A stretch of DNA of 64,000 nt from Ptiloglossa arizonensis (lineage: Eukaryota; Arthropoda; Insecta; Hymenoptera; Colletidae), in assembly GCF_051014685.1 (NCBI RefSeq), contig NW_027478776.1:62001-126000 (forward strand). Direction: 5' to 3'. Shown one piece after another: positions 12,924-23,800 of this stretch. Numbering within the stretch: the first letter of the stretch is position 1; each line of letters begins with the position of its first letter. The notes under the pieces were generated by a model, which saw nothing but the letters and a program-made list of their open reading frames with translations, was not told the DNA's origin and searched no databases. The position numbers and the translations under genes are program-made.

Positions 12924-13819
12924 GCGTACTTTTCCCCTAGGCCGATCTGGTTATTCGTTTCGAGCATCAGAACTGTGAAAAGTTTGAATTTCTCAAGCGT
13001 TCCTTACCTCCAAACTGCCATATCTCGCGAACGGATTCGACCAATCCGCAAAATTTCTGTTGCATCTGCAAGTAGAAACTCGCCCGATTACAACGGCATG
13101 CGTACTTTTCCCCTAGGCCGTTCTAGTTATGCTTGTCGAGCATCAGAACTGCGAAAATGTTGAGTTTCTCAAGCGTTTCTTACCTCCAAACTGCCATATC
13201 TCGCTAACGGATTGACCAATCCGCAAAATTTCTGTTGCATCTGAAAGTGGAAACTCGCCCGATTACAACTGTATGCGTACTTTTCCCCTAGGCCGTTCTA
13301 GTTATTCGTTTCGAGCAACAGAACAGCGAAAATTTTGAGTTTCTCAAGCGTTGCTTACCTCCAAACTGCCATATCTCGCGAACGGATTGATCAATCCGCA
13401 AAATTTCTGTTGCATCTGAAAGTAGAAACTCGCCCGATTACAACGGTATGTGTACTTTTCCCCTAGGCCGTTCTAGTTGTTCGCTTCGAGCATCAGAACT
13501 GCGAAAATTTTGAGTTTCTCAAGCGTTTCTTACTTCCAAACTGCCATATATCGCGAACGGATTGACCAATCCGCAAAATTTCTGTTGCATCTGAAGGTAG
13601 AAACTCGCGCGATTACAACGGTATGCGTACTTTTCCCCTAGGCCGTTCTAGTTATTCGTTTCGAGCATCAGAACTGCGAAAATTTTGAGTTTCTCAAGCG
13701 TTTCGTACTTCCAAACTGCCATATCTCGCGAACGGATTGACCAATCCGCAAAATTTCTGTTGCATCTGAAAGTAGAAACTCGCCCGATTACAACGGCATG
13801 CGTACTTTTCCCCTAGGCC
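12924..13819. repeat. 5-monomer subunit, copy 2 (876 bp)
   Basis: Second copy of 12048-12923. The match ends at 13819, where GGCCGTGCTAG replaces GGCCGATCTGG. One monomer has TTGATCAATCC instead of TTGACCAATCC (about 13387), which turns the dyad loop into the palindrome TGATCA. Confidence 0.88.
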
Positions 13820-14499
13820 GTGCTAGTTATGCTTGTCGAGCATCAGAACTGCGAAAATTTTGAGTTTCTCAAGCGTTTCTTACCTCCAAACTGCCATATC
13901 TCGCTAACGGATTGACCAATCCGCAAAATTTCTGTTGCATCTGAAAGTGGAAACTCGCCCGATTACAACAGTATGCGTACTTTTCCCCTAGGCCGTTCTG
14001 GTTATTCGTTTCGAGCATCAGAACTGCGAAAATTTTGAGTTTCTCAAGCGTTTCTTACCTCCAAACTGCCATATCTCGCGAACGGATTGACCAATCCGCA
14101 AAATTTCTGTTGCATCTGAAAGTAGAAACTCGCCCGATTACAAAGGTAGGCGTACTTTTCCCCTAGTCCGTTCTAGTTATTCGTTTCGAGCATCAGAACT
14201 GCGAAAATTTTGAGTTTCTCAAGCGTTTCTTACCTCCAAACTGCCATATCTCGCGAACGGATTGACCAATCCGCAAAATTTCTGTTGCATCTGAAAGTAG
14301 AAACTCGCCCGATTACAACGGTATACGTACTTTTCCCCTAGGCCGTTCTAGTTATTCGTTTCGAGCATCAGAACTGCGAAAATTTTGAGTTTCTCAAGCG
14401 TTTCTTACCTCCAAACTTCCATATCTCGCGAACGGATTGACCAATCCGCAAAATTTCTGATGCATCTGAAAGCAGAAACTCACCCGATTACAACGGTGT

Positions 14500-15375
14500 G
14501 CGTACTTTTCCCCTAGGCCGTTCTGGTTATTCGTTTCGAGCATCAAAACTGTGAAAATTTTGAATTTCTCAAGCGTTCCTTACCCCCAAACTGCCATATC
14601 TCGCGAACGGATTCGACCAATCCGCAAAATTTCTGTTGCATCCGAAAGTAGAAACTCGCCCGATTACAACGGCATGCGTACTTTTCCCCTAGGCCGTTCT
14701 AGTTATGCTTGTCGAGCATCAGAACTGCGAAAATTTTGAGTTTCTCAAGCGTTTCTTACCTCCAAACTGCCATATCTCGCTAACGGATTGACCAATCCGC
14801 AAAATTTCTGTTGCATCTGAAAGTGGAAACTCGCCCGATTACAACTGTATGCGTACTTTTCCCCTAGGCCGTTCTAGTTATTCGTTTCGAGCAACAGAAC
14901 AGCGAAAATTTTGAGTTTCTCAAGCGTTGCTTACCTCCAAACTGCCATATCTCGCGAACGGATTGACCAATCCGCAAAATTTCTGTTGCATCTGAAAGTA
15001 GAAACTCGCCCGATTACAACGGTATGTGTACTTTTCCCCTAGGCCGTTCTAGTTGTTCACTTCGAGCATCAGAACTGCGAAAATTTTGAGTTTCTCAAGC
15101 GTTTCTTACTTCCAAACTGCCATATCTCGCGAACGGATTGACCAATCCGCAAAATTTCTGTTGCATCTGAAGGTAGAAACTCGCGCGATTACAACGGTAT
15201 GCGTACTTTTCCCCTAGGCCGTTCTAGTTATTCGTTTCGAGCATCAGAACTGCGAAAATTTTGAGTTTCTCAAGCGTTTCTTACCTCCAAACTTCCATAT
15301 CTCGCGAACGGATTGACCAATCCGCAAAATTTCTGATGCATCTGAAAGCAGAAACTCGCCCGATTACAACGGTGT
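14500..15375. repeat. 5-monomer subunit, copy 3 (876 bp)
   Basis: Equivalent of 12048-12923 in the next 2452-bp unit, with its own shared variants: CATCAAAACTGTGAAAATTT, GCATCCGAAAG and CAAACTTCCATATC just upstream. Because these variants are shared by copies 3 and 4 and absent from copies 1 and 2, the 5-monomer pairs were re-homogenised after the larger unit duplicated. Confidence 0.87.
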
Positions 15376-16271
15376 GCGTACTTTTCCCCTAGGCCGTTCT
15401 GGTTATTCGTTTCGAGCATCAAAACTGTGAAAATTTTGAATTTCTCAAGCGTTCCTTACCTCCAAACTGCCATATCTCGCGAACGGATTCGACCAATCCG
15501 CAAAATTTCTGTTGCATCCGAAAGTAGAAACTCGCCCGATTACAACGGCATGCGTACTTTTCCCCTAGGCCGTTCTAGTTATGCTTGTCGAGCATCAGAA
15601 CTGCGAAAATTTTGAGTTTCTCAAGCGTTTCTTACCTCCAAACTGCCATATCTCGCTAACGGATTGACCAATCCGCAAAATTTCTGTTGCATCTGAAAGT
15701 GGAAACTCGCCCGATTACAACTGTATGCGTACTTTTCCCCTAGGCCGTTCTAGTTATTCGTTTCGAGCAACAGAACAGCGAAAATTTTGAGTTTCTCAAG
15801 CGTTGCTTACCTCCAAACTGCCATATCTCGCGAACGGATTGACCAATCCGCAAAATTTCTGTTGCATCTGAAAGTAGAAACTCGCCCGATTACAACGGTA
15901 TGTGTACTTTTCCCCTAGGCCGTTCTAGTTGTTCGCTTCGAGCATCAGAACTGCGAAAATTTTGAGTTTCTCAAGCGTTTCTTACTTCCAAACTGCCATA
16001 TCTCGCGAACGGATTGACCAATCCGCAAAATTTCTGTTGCATCTGAAGGTAGAAACTCGCGCGATTACAACGGTATGCGTACTTTTCCCCTAGGCCGTTC
16101 TAGTTATTCGTTTCGAGCATCAGAACTGCGAAAATTTTGAGTTTCTCAAGCGTTTCGTACTTCCAAACTGCCATATCTCGCGAACGGATTGACCAATCCG
16201 CAAAATTTCTGTTGCATCTGAAAGTAGAAACTCGCCCGATTACAACGGCATGCGTACTTTTCCCCTAGGCC
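15376..16271. repeat. 5-monomer subunit, copy 4 (876 bp)
   Basis: Tandem partner of 14500-15375, sharing GCATCCGAAAG, AAAACTGTGAAAATTT and GAACAGCGAAAA. It ends at GGCCGTGCTAG like copy 2. Four further monomers lead to the third start of the 14-monomer unit near 16952. Confidence 0.87.
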
Positions 16272-17294
16272 GTGCTAGTTATGCTTGTCGAGCATCAGAA
16301 CTGCGAAAATTTTGAGTTTCTCAAGCGTTTCTTACCTCCAAACTGCCATATCTCGCTAACGGATTGACCAATCCGCAAAATTTCTGTTGCATCTGAAAGT
16401 GGAAACTCGCCCGATTACAACAGTATGCGTACTTTTCCCCTAGGCCGTTCTGGTTATTCGTTTCGAGCATCAGAACTGCGAAAATTTTGAGTTTCTCAAG
16501 CGTTTCTTACCTCCAAACTGCCATATCTCGCGAACGGATTGACCAATCCGCAAAATTTCTGTTGCATCTGAAAGTAGAAACTCGCCCGATTACAAAGGTA
16601 GGCGTACTTTTCCCCTAGTCCGTTCTAGTTATTCGTTTCGAGCATCAGAACTGCGAAAATTTTGAGTTTCTCAAGCGTTTCTTACCTCCAAACTGCCATA
16701 TCTCGCGAACGGATTGACCAATCCCCAAAATTTCTGTTGCATCTGAAAGTAGAAACTCGCCCGATTACAACGGTATACGTACTTTTCCCCTAGGCCGTTC
16801 TAGTTATTCGTTTCGAGCATCAGAACTGCGAAAATTTTGAGTTTCTCAAGCGTTTCTTACCTCCAAACTTCCATATCTCGCGAACGGATTGACCAATCCG
16901 CAAAATTTCTGATGCATCTGAAAGCAGAAACTCGCCCGATTACAACGGTGTGCGTACTTTTCCCCTAGGCCGTTCTGGTTATTCGTTTCGAGCATCAAAA
17001 CTGTGAAAACTTTGAATTTCTCAAGCGTTCCTTACCTCCAAACTGCCATATCTCGCGAACGGATTCGACCAATCCGCAAAATTTCTGTTGCATCTGAAAG
17101 TAGAAACTCGCCCGATTACAACGGCATGCGTACTTTTCCCCTAGGCCGTTCTAGTTATGCTTGTCGAGCATCAGAACTGCGAAAATTTTGAGTTTCTCAA
17201 GCGTTTCTTACCTCCAAACTGCCATATCTCGCTAACGGATTGACCAATCCGCAAAATTTCTTTTGCATCTGAAAGTGGAAACTCGCCCGATTAC

Positions 17295-20200
17295 AACAGT
17301 ATGCGTACTTTTCCCCTAGGCCGTTCTGGTTATTCGTTTCGAGCATCAGAACTGCGAAAATTTTGAGTTTCTCAAGCGTTTCTTACCTCCAAACTGCCAT
17401 ATCTCGCGAACGGATTGACAATTCCGCAAAATTTCTGTTGCATCTGAAAGTAGAAACTCGCCCGATTACAACGGTATGCGTACTTTTCCCCTAGGCCGTT
17501 GTAGTTATTCGTGTCGAGCATGAGAACTGCGAAAATTTTGGGTTTCTCAAGCGTTGCTTACCTCCAAACTGCCATATCTCGCGAACGGATTGACCAATCC
17601 CCAAAATTTCTGTTGCATCTGAAAGTAGAAACTCGCCCGATTACAACGGTATGCGTACTTCTCCCCTAGGCCGTTCTGGTTATTCGTTTCGAGCATCAGA
17701 ACTGTGATAATTTTGAGTTTCTCAACCGTTTCTTACCTCCAAACTGCCATATCTCGCGAACGGATCGACCAATACGCAAAATTTCTGTTGCATCTGAAAG
17801 TAGAAAGTCGCCCGATTACAACGGTATGCGTACTTTTCCCCTAAACTGTTCTAGTTAATCGTTTCGAGCATCAGAACTGCGAAAATTTTGAATTTCTCAA
17901 GCGTTTCTTCCCTCCAAACTGCCATATCTCGCGAACGGATTGACTAATCCGCAAAATTTCTGTTGCATCTGAAAGTAGAAACTCGCCCGATTACAACGGT
18001 ATGCGTACTTTTCCCCTAGGCCGTTCTAGTTATTCGTTTCGAGCATCAGAACTGCGAAAATTTTGAGTTTCTCAAGCGTTTCTTACCTCCAAACTGCCAT
18101 ATCTCGCGAACGGATTGACCAATCCGCAAAATTTCTGTTGCATCTGAAAGTAGAAACTCGCCCGATTACAACTGTATGCGTACTTTTCCCCTAATCCGTT
18201 CTAGTTATTCGTTTCGAGCATCGGAACTGCGAAAATTTTGAGTTTCTCAAGCGTTTCTTACCTCCAAACTGCCATATCTCGCGAACGGATTGACTAATCC
18301 GCAAAATTTCTGTTGCATCTGAAAGTAGAAACTCGCCCGATTACAACGGTATGCGTGCTTTTCCCCTAGGCCGTTCTAGTTATTCGTTTCGAGCATCAGA
18401 ACTGCGAAAATTTTGAGTTTCTCAAGCGTTTCTTACCTCCAAACTGCCATATCTCGCGAACGGATTGACTAATCCGCAAATTTCTGTTGCATCTGAAAGT
18501 AGAAACTCGCTCGATTACAATGGTATGCGTACTTTCCCCTAGGCCGTTCTAGTTAATCGTTTCGGGCATCAGAACTGCGAAAATTTTGAGTTTCTCAAGC
18601 GTTTCTTACCTCCAAACGGCCATATCTCGCGAACGGATTGACCAATCCCCAAAATTTCTGTTGCATCTGAAAGTAGAAACTCGCCCGATTACAACGGTAT
18701 GCGTACTTCTCCCCTAGGCCGTTCTGGTTATTCGTTTCGAGCATCAGAACTGTGATAATTTTGAGTTTCTCAACCGTTTCTTACCTCCAAACTGCCATAT
18801 CTCGCGAACGGATCGACCAATACGCAAAATTTCTGTTGCATCTGAAAGTAGAAAGTCGCCCGATTACAACGGTATGCGTACTTTTCCCCTAAACTGTTCT
18901 AGTTAATCGTTTCGAGCATCAGAACTGCGAAAATTTTGAATTTCTCAAGCGTTTCTTACCTCCAAACTGCCATATCTCGCGAACGGATTAACCAATCCGC
19001 AAAATTTCTGTTGCATCTGAAAGTAGAAACTCGCCCGATTACAAAGGTAGGCGTACTTTTCCCCTAGTCCGTACTAGTTATTCGTTTCGAGCATCAGAAC
19101 TGCGAAAATTTTGAGTTTCTCAAGCGTTTCTTACCTCCAAACTGCCATATCTCGCGAACGGATTGACCAATGCGCAAAATTTCTGTTGCATCTGAAAGTC
19201 GAAACTCGCCCGATTACAACGGTATGCGTACTTTTCCCTTAGGCCGTTGTAGTTATTCGTTTCGAGCATGAGAACTGCGAAAATTTTGGGCTTCTCAAGC
19301 GTTTCTTACCTCCAAACTGCCATATCTCGCGAACGGATTGACTAATCCGCAAATTTCTGTTGCATCTGAAAGTAGAAACTCGCTCGATTACAATGGTATG
19401 CGTACTTTCCCCTAGGCCGTTCTAGTTAATCGTTTCGGGCATCAGAACTGCGAAAATTTTGAGTTTCTCAAGCGTTTCTTACCTCCAAACTGCCATATCT
19501 CGCGAACGGATTGACCAATCCGCAAAATTTCTGTTGCATCTGAAAGTAGAAACTCGCCCGATTACAACGGTATGCGTACTTTTCCCCTGGACCGTTCTAG
19601 TTATGCTTGTCGAGCATCAGAACTGCGAAAATTTTGAGTTTCTCAAGCGTTTTTTACTTCCAAACTGCCATATCTCGCGAACGGATTGACCAATCCGCAA
19701 AATTTCTGTTGCGTTTGAAAGTAGAAACTCGCCCGATTACAACGGTATGCGTACTTTTCCCCTAGGCCGTTGTAGTTATTCGTTTCGAGCATGAGAACTG
19801 CGAAAATTTTGGGTTTCTCAAGCGTTGCTTACCTCCAAACTGCCATATCTCGCGAACGGATTGACCAATCCGCAAAATTTCCGTTGCATCTGAAAGTAGA
19901 AACTCGCCCGATTACAACGGTATGCGCACTTTTCCCCTAGGCCGTTGTAGTTATTCGTTTCGAGCATGAGAACTGCGAAAATTTTGGGTTTATCAAGCGT
20001 TGCTTACCTCCAAACTGCCATATCTCGCGAACGGATTGACCAATCCGCAAAATTTCTGTTGCATCTGAAAGCAGAAACTCGCCCGATTACAACGGTATGC
20101 GTACTTTTCCCCTAGGCCGTTCTGGTTATTCGTTTCGAGCAACAGAACTGTGATACTTTTGAGTTTCTCAACCGTTTCTTACATCCAAACTGCCATATCT

Positions 20201-22799
20201 CGCGAACGGATTGACTAATCCGCAAAATTTCTGTTGCATCTTAAAGTAGAAACTCGCCCGATTACAACGGTATGCGTACTTTTCCCCTAGGCCGTTCTAG
20301 TTATTCGTTTCGAGCATCAGAACTGCGAAAGTTTTGAGTTTCTCAAGCGTTTCTTACCTCCAAACTGCCATATCTCGCGAACGGATTGACTAATCCGCAA
20401 ATTTCTGTTGCATCTGAAAGTAGAAACTCGCTCGATTACAATGGTATGCGTACTTTCCCCTAGGCCGTTCTAGTTAATCGTTTCGGGCATCAGAACTGCG
20501 AAAATTTTGAGTTTCTCAAGCGTTTCTTACTTCCAAACTGCCATATCTCGCGAACGGATTGACTAATCCGCAAAATTTCTGTTGCATCTGAAAGTAGAAA
20601 CTCGCCCGATTACAACGGTATGCGTACTTTTCCCCTAGACCGTTCTAGTTATGCTTGTCGAGCATCAGAACTGCGAAAATTTTGAGTTTCTCAAGCGTTT
20701 CTTACTTCCAAACTGCCATATCTCGCGAACGGATTGACCAATCCGCAAAATTTCTGTTGCGTTTGAAAGTAGAAACTCGCCCGATTACAACGGTATGCGT
20801 ACTTTTCCCCTAGGTCGTTCTGGTTATTCGTTTCGAGCATCAGAACTGTGATAATTTTGAGTTTCTCAACCGTTTCTTACCTCCAAACTGCCATATCTCA
20901 GAACGGATTGACTAATCCGCAAAATTTCTGCTGCATCTGAAAGTAGAAAGTCGCCCGATTACAACGGTATGCGTACTTTCCCCCTAGGCCGTTCTGGTTA
21001 TTCGTTTCGAGCAACAGAACTGTGATACTTTTGAGTTTCTCAACCGTTTCTTACATCCAAACTGCCATATCTCGCGAACGGATTGACCAATCCGCAAAAT
21101 TTCTGTTGCATCTGAAAGTAGAAAGTCGCCCGATTTCAACGGTATGCGTACTTTTCCCCTAGACCGTTCTAGTTATGCTTGTCGAGCATCAGAACTGCGA
21201 AAATTTTGAGTTTCTCAACCGTTTCTTACATCCAAACTGCCATATCTCGCGAACGGATTGACCAATCCGCAAAATTTCTATTGCATCTGAAAGTAGAAAC
21301 TCGCCCGAATACAACGGTATGCGTACTTTTCTCCTAGGCCGTTCTAGTTATTCGTTTCGAGCATGAGAACTGCGAAAATTTTGGGTTTCTCAAGCGTTGC
21401 TTACCTCCAAACTGCCATATCTCGCGAACGGATTGACCAATCCGCAAAATTTCTGTTGCGTTTGAAAGTAGAAACTCGCCCGATTACAACGGTATGCGTA
21501 CTTTTCCCCTAGGCCGTTGTAGTTATTCGTTTCGAGCATGAGAACTGCGAAAATTTTGGGTTTCTCAAGCGTTGCTTACCTCCAAACTGCCATATCTCGC
21601 GAACGGATTGACCAATCCGCAAAATTTCTGTTGCATCTGAAAGTAGAAACTCGCCCGATTACAACGGTATGCGTACTTTTCCCCTAGACCGTTCTAGTTA
21701 TGCTTGTCGAGCATCAGAACTGCGAAAATTTTGAGTTTCTCAAGCGTTTCTTACCTCCAAACTGCCATATCTCGCGAACGGATTGACTAATCCGCAAAAT
21801 TTCTGTTGCATCTGAAAGTAGAAACTCGCCCGATTACAACGGTATGCGTACTTTTCCCCTAGGCCGTTCTAGTTATTCGTTTCGAGCGTCAGAACTGCGA
21901 AAATTTTGAGTTTCTCAAGCGTTTCTTACCTCCAAACTGCCATATCTCGCGAACGGATTGACCAATCCGCAAAATTTCTGTTGCGTTTGAAAGTAGAAAC
22001 TCGCCCGATTACAACGGTATGCGTACTTTTCCCCTAGGCCGTTGTAGTTATTCGTTTCGAGCATGAGAACTGCGAAAATTTTGGGTTTCTCAAGCGTTGC
22101 TTACCTCCAAACTGCCATATCTCGCGAACGGATTGACCAATCCGCAAAATTTCTGTTGCATCTGAAAGTAGAAACTAGCCCGATTACAACGGTATGCGTA
22201 CTTTTCCCCTAGGCCGTTGTAGTTATTCATTTCGAGCATGAGAACTGCGAAAATTTTGGGTTTCTCAAGCGTTGCTTACCTCCAAACTGCCATATCTCGC
22301 GAACGGATTGACCAATCCGCAAAATTTCTGTTGCATCTGAAAGCAGAAACTCGCCCGATTACAACGGTATGCGTACTTTTCCCCTAGGCCGTTCTGGTTA
22401 TTCGTTTCGAGCAACAGAACTGTGATTCTTTTGAGTTTCTCAACCGTTTCTTACATCCAAACTGCCATATCTCGCGAACGGATTGACCAATCCGCAAAAT
22501 TTCTGTTGCATCTGAAAGTAGAAAGTCGCCCGATTACAACGGTATGCGTACTTTTCCCCTAGACCGTTCTAGTTATGCTTGTCGAGCATCAGAACTGCGA
22601 AAATTTTGAGTTTCTCAAGCGTTTCTTACCTCCAAACTGCCATATCTCGCGAACGGATTGACTAATCCGCAAAATTTCTGTTGCATCTGAAAGTAGAAAC
22701 TCGCCCGATTACAACGGTATGCGTACTTTTCCCCTAGGCCGTTCTAGTTATTCGTTTCGAGCGTCAGAACTGCGAAAATTTTGAGTTTCTCAAGCGTTT
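17295..22799. repeat. Mixed zone where right-hand monomer types first appear
   Basis: About 31 monomers without a single long HOR. The left-section and TTCG-insertion types stop near 17.2 kb. New types begin: GTTGTAG/CATGAG/TTTTGGG (from about 17500), the 173-bp type with ATTACAATGG (first near 18480), TTGCGTTTGAAAG (near 19712), and the CAACAGAACTGTGATAC type (near 20140). Short duplications are present: 17568-17940 with 18616-18988 (+1048), marked by CCTAAACTGTTC and ACTTCTCCCC; and 173-bp monomers near 18480, 19350 and 20400. No gene or foreign insertion was found. Confidence 0.85.
20811..21363. repeat. Segment shared with 52962-53511 and 58384-58933
   Basis: TAGGTCGTTCTGG, CAGAACTGTGATAATTTTGAG, CTTTCCCCCTAGG, CAACAGAACTGTGATACTTT, GCCCGATTTCAACGG, CTCAACCGTTTCTTACATCC, TTTCTATTGC and TTTTCTCCTAGG follow in the same order at all three places. 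The distance to the first right-hand copy is about 32.15 kb. The local copy differs by TCTCAGAACGG and CTGCTGC near 20897-20932. It ends where CATGAG replaces CATCAG (about 21364). This is the clearest link between the mixed zone and the far right of the array. Confidence 0.85.
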
Positions 22800-23102
22800 C
22801 TTACCTCCAAACTGCCATATCTCGCGAACGGATTGACCAATCCGCAAAATTTCTGTTGCATCTGAAAGTAGCAACTCGCCCGATTACAGCGGTATGCGTA
22901 CTTTTCCCCTAGTCCGTGCTAGTTATTCGTTTCGAGCATCAGAACTGCGAAAATTTTGAGTTTCTCAAGCGTTTCTTACCACCAAACTGCCATATCTCGC
23001 GAACGGATTGACTAATCCGCAAAATTTCTGTTGCATCTGAAAGTAGAAACTCGCCCGATTACAACGGTATGCGTACTTTTCCCCTAGGCCGTTCTAGTTA
23101 TT

Positions 23103-23275
23103 CGTTTCGATCATCAGAACTGCGAAAATTTTGAGTTTCTCAAGCGTTTCTTACCTCCAAACTGCCATATCTCGCGAACGGATTGACTAATCCGCATATT
23201 TCTGTTGCATCTGAAAGTAGAAACTCGCTCGATTACAATGGTATGCGTACTTTCCCCTAGGCCGTTCTAGTTAAT
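23103..23275. repeat. Representative 173-bp monomer type (two 1-nt losses)
   Basis: This type has lost one A in CGCAAAATTT and one T in TACTTTTCCCC, and carries CTCGCTCGATTACAATGG and a tail TTAATCGTTTCGGGC. All markers travel together in about 22 copies between 18.4 and 61.9 kb; this copy also has CGCATATTT instead of CGCAAATTT. ACAATGG destroys the CG of the CENP-B-like site, and GACTAATCCG reduces the dyad to 6+6 bp, so this type is the one least able to carry either motif. Confidence 0.9.
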
Positions 23276-23472
23276 CGTTTCGGGCATCAGAACTGCGAAA
23301 ATTTTGAGTTTCTCAAGCGTTTCTTACCTCCAAACTGCCATATCTCGCGAACGGATTGACCAATCCGCAAAATTTCTGTTGCATCTGAAAGTAGAAACTC
23401 GCCCGATTACAACGGTATGCGTACTTTTCCCCTAGACCGTTCTAGTTATGCTTGTCGAGCATCAGAACTGCG

Positions 23473-23491
23473 AAAATTTTGAGTTTCTCAA
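23473..23491. repeat. Palindrome pair AAAATTTT and TTGAG-TTT-CTCAA (example copy)
   Basis: At monomer positions 23-41 the 8-bp palindrome AAAATTTT overlaps a 5+5 bp inverted repeat TTGAG-TTT-CTCAA. It is present in most monomer types. The GTTGTAG/CATGAG type changes GAG to GGG and breaks the inverted repeat but keeps AAAATTTT, and the CAACAGAACTGTGATTC type breaks AAAATTTT but keeps the inverted repeat. A/T tracts of this kind bend DNA; any role here is inference. Confidence 0.7.
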
Positions 23492-23575
23492 GCGTTTCTT
23501 ACTTCCAAACTGCCATATCTCGCGAACGGATTGACCAATCCGCAAAATTTCTGTTGCGTTTGAAAGTAGAAACTC

Positions 23576-23592
23576 GCCCGATTACAACGATA
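23576..23592 (-). promoter_or_regulatory. CENP-B box-like site, 8 of 9 core positions (example copy)
   Basis: The + strand reads GCCCGATTACAACGATA. On the minus strand this fits NTTCGNNNNANNCGGGN at eight of nine fixed positions: only the first T of TTCG is replaced, by A. The ordinary monomer (ACAACGGTA) fits seven of nine. The better form occurs in 12 monomers only, starting at 23576, 24101, 26024, 28470, 29343, 29868, 31791, 34237, 35808, 36681, 37206 and 38955, all in the 33-monomer HOR region and just after it. Binding is not shown. Confidence 0.3.
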
Positions 23593-23625
23593 TGCGTACT
23601 TTTCCCCTAGGCCGTTGTAGTTATT

Positions 23626-23800
23626 CGTTTCGAGCATGAGAACTGCGAAAATTTTGGGTTTCTCAAGCGTTGCTTACCTCCAAACTGCCATATCTCGCGA
23701 ACGGATTGACCAATCCGCAAAATTTCTGTTGCATCTGAAAGTAGAAACTCGCCCGATTACAACGGTATGCGTACTTTTCCCCTAGGCCGTTGTAGTTATT
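23626..23800. repeat. Representative monomer type GTTGTAG / CATGAG / TTTTGGG / GTTGCTT
   Basis: Four variants spread over some 70 bp occur together: the preceding tail GGCCGTTGTAG, then CATGAGAACTG, AAAATTTTGGG and AAGCGTTGCTTACC. This is the commonest non-canonical type between 19.7 and 62.3 kb and often occurs in runs of two to four. The linkage spans the monomer boundary, so the unit that was copied does not respect the monomer frame used here. Confidence 0.9.
23702..23717. repeat. Perfect 7+7 bp dyad with CCAAT motif (example of a per-monomer element)
   Basis: CGGATTG-AC-CAATCCG is a perfect inverted repeat with a 2-nt spacer, at monomer positions 77-92, preceded by the TCGCGA palindrome (70-75). 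It is retained in most monomers. The common GACTAATCCG variant leaves 6+6 bp plus a G-T pair, and GATCGACCAATACG (about ten copies) breaks it. The loop side contains CCAAT, the core of NF-Y sites. Short dyads are reported for centromeric satellites that lack CENP-B boxes; application here is inference. Confidence 0.75.

Larger units (their letters stand above)
11844..17294. repeat. 14-monomer higher-order repeat, 2452-bp period, about 2.2 copies
   Basis: Positions match at +2452 (14 x 175 + 2): CCGTGCTAGTT at 13819 and 16271, CAAAGGTAGGCG at 14141 and 16593, TTCG insertions at 12160/14612, 13036/15488 and 14612/17064. The similarity begins near 11850 with several differences and tightens from about 12049. 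It ends near 17294, where copy 2 meets ACAACAGTATG. Internally each unit is two 876-bp five-monomer repeats followed by four other monomers, so it is nested. It follows directly on the 2102-bp HOR and shares its monomer types in a different order. Confidence 0.9.
23451..23625. repeat. Representative monomer type with GCTTGTCGAGC start and TTGCGTTTG
   Basis: The monomer starts CTTGTCGAGC instead of CGTTTCGAGC, has TTACTTCC and TTGCGTTTGAAAG, and is normally preceded by CCCTAGACCGTTCTAG, which removes the CCTAGG palindrome. Twelve copies between 23.5 and 39.0 kb read ACAACGATATG; those from about 40 kb rightward read ACAACGGTATG. It is nearly always followed by a GTTGTAG/CATGAG monomer, so the two behave as a dimer. 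Confidence 0.9.

Noticed and set aside
1254..19689. Open reading frames of 62-76 codons on the + strand that look like a repeated protein family
   Set aside because: They are readings of the satellite. A 175-bp unit shifts frame each turn, stops such as TGA in ATTTTGAG and TAG in CCTAGG and GTAGAA recur in every frame, and the frames survive only where a point change removes one stop. No codon bias, start context or domain is visible.
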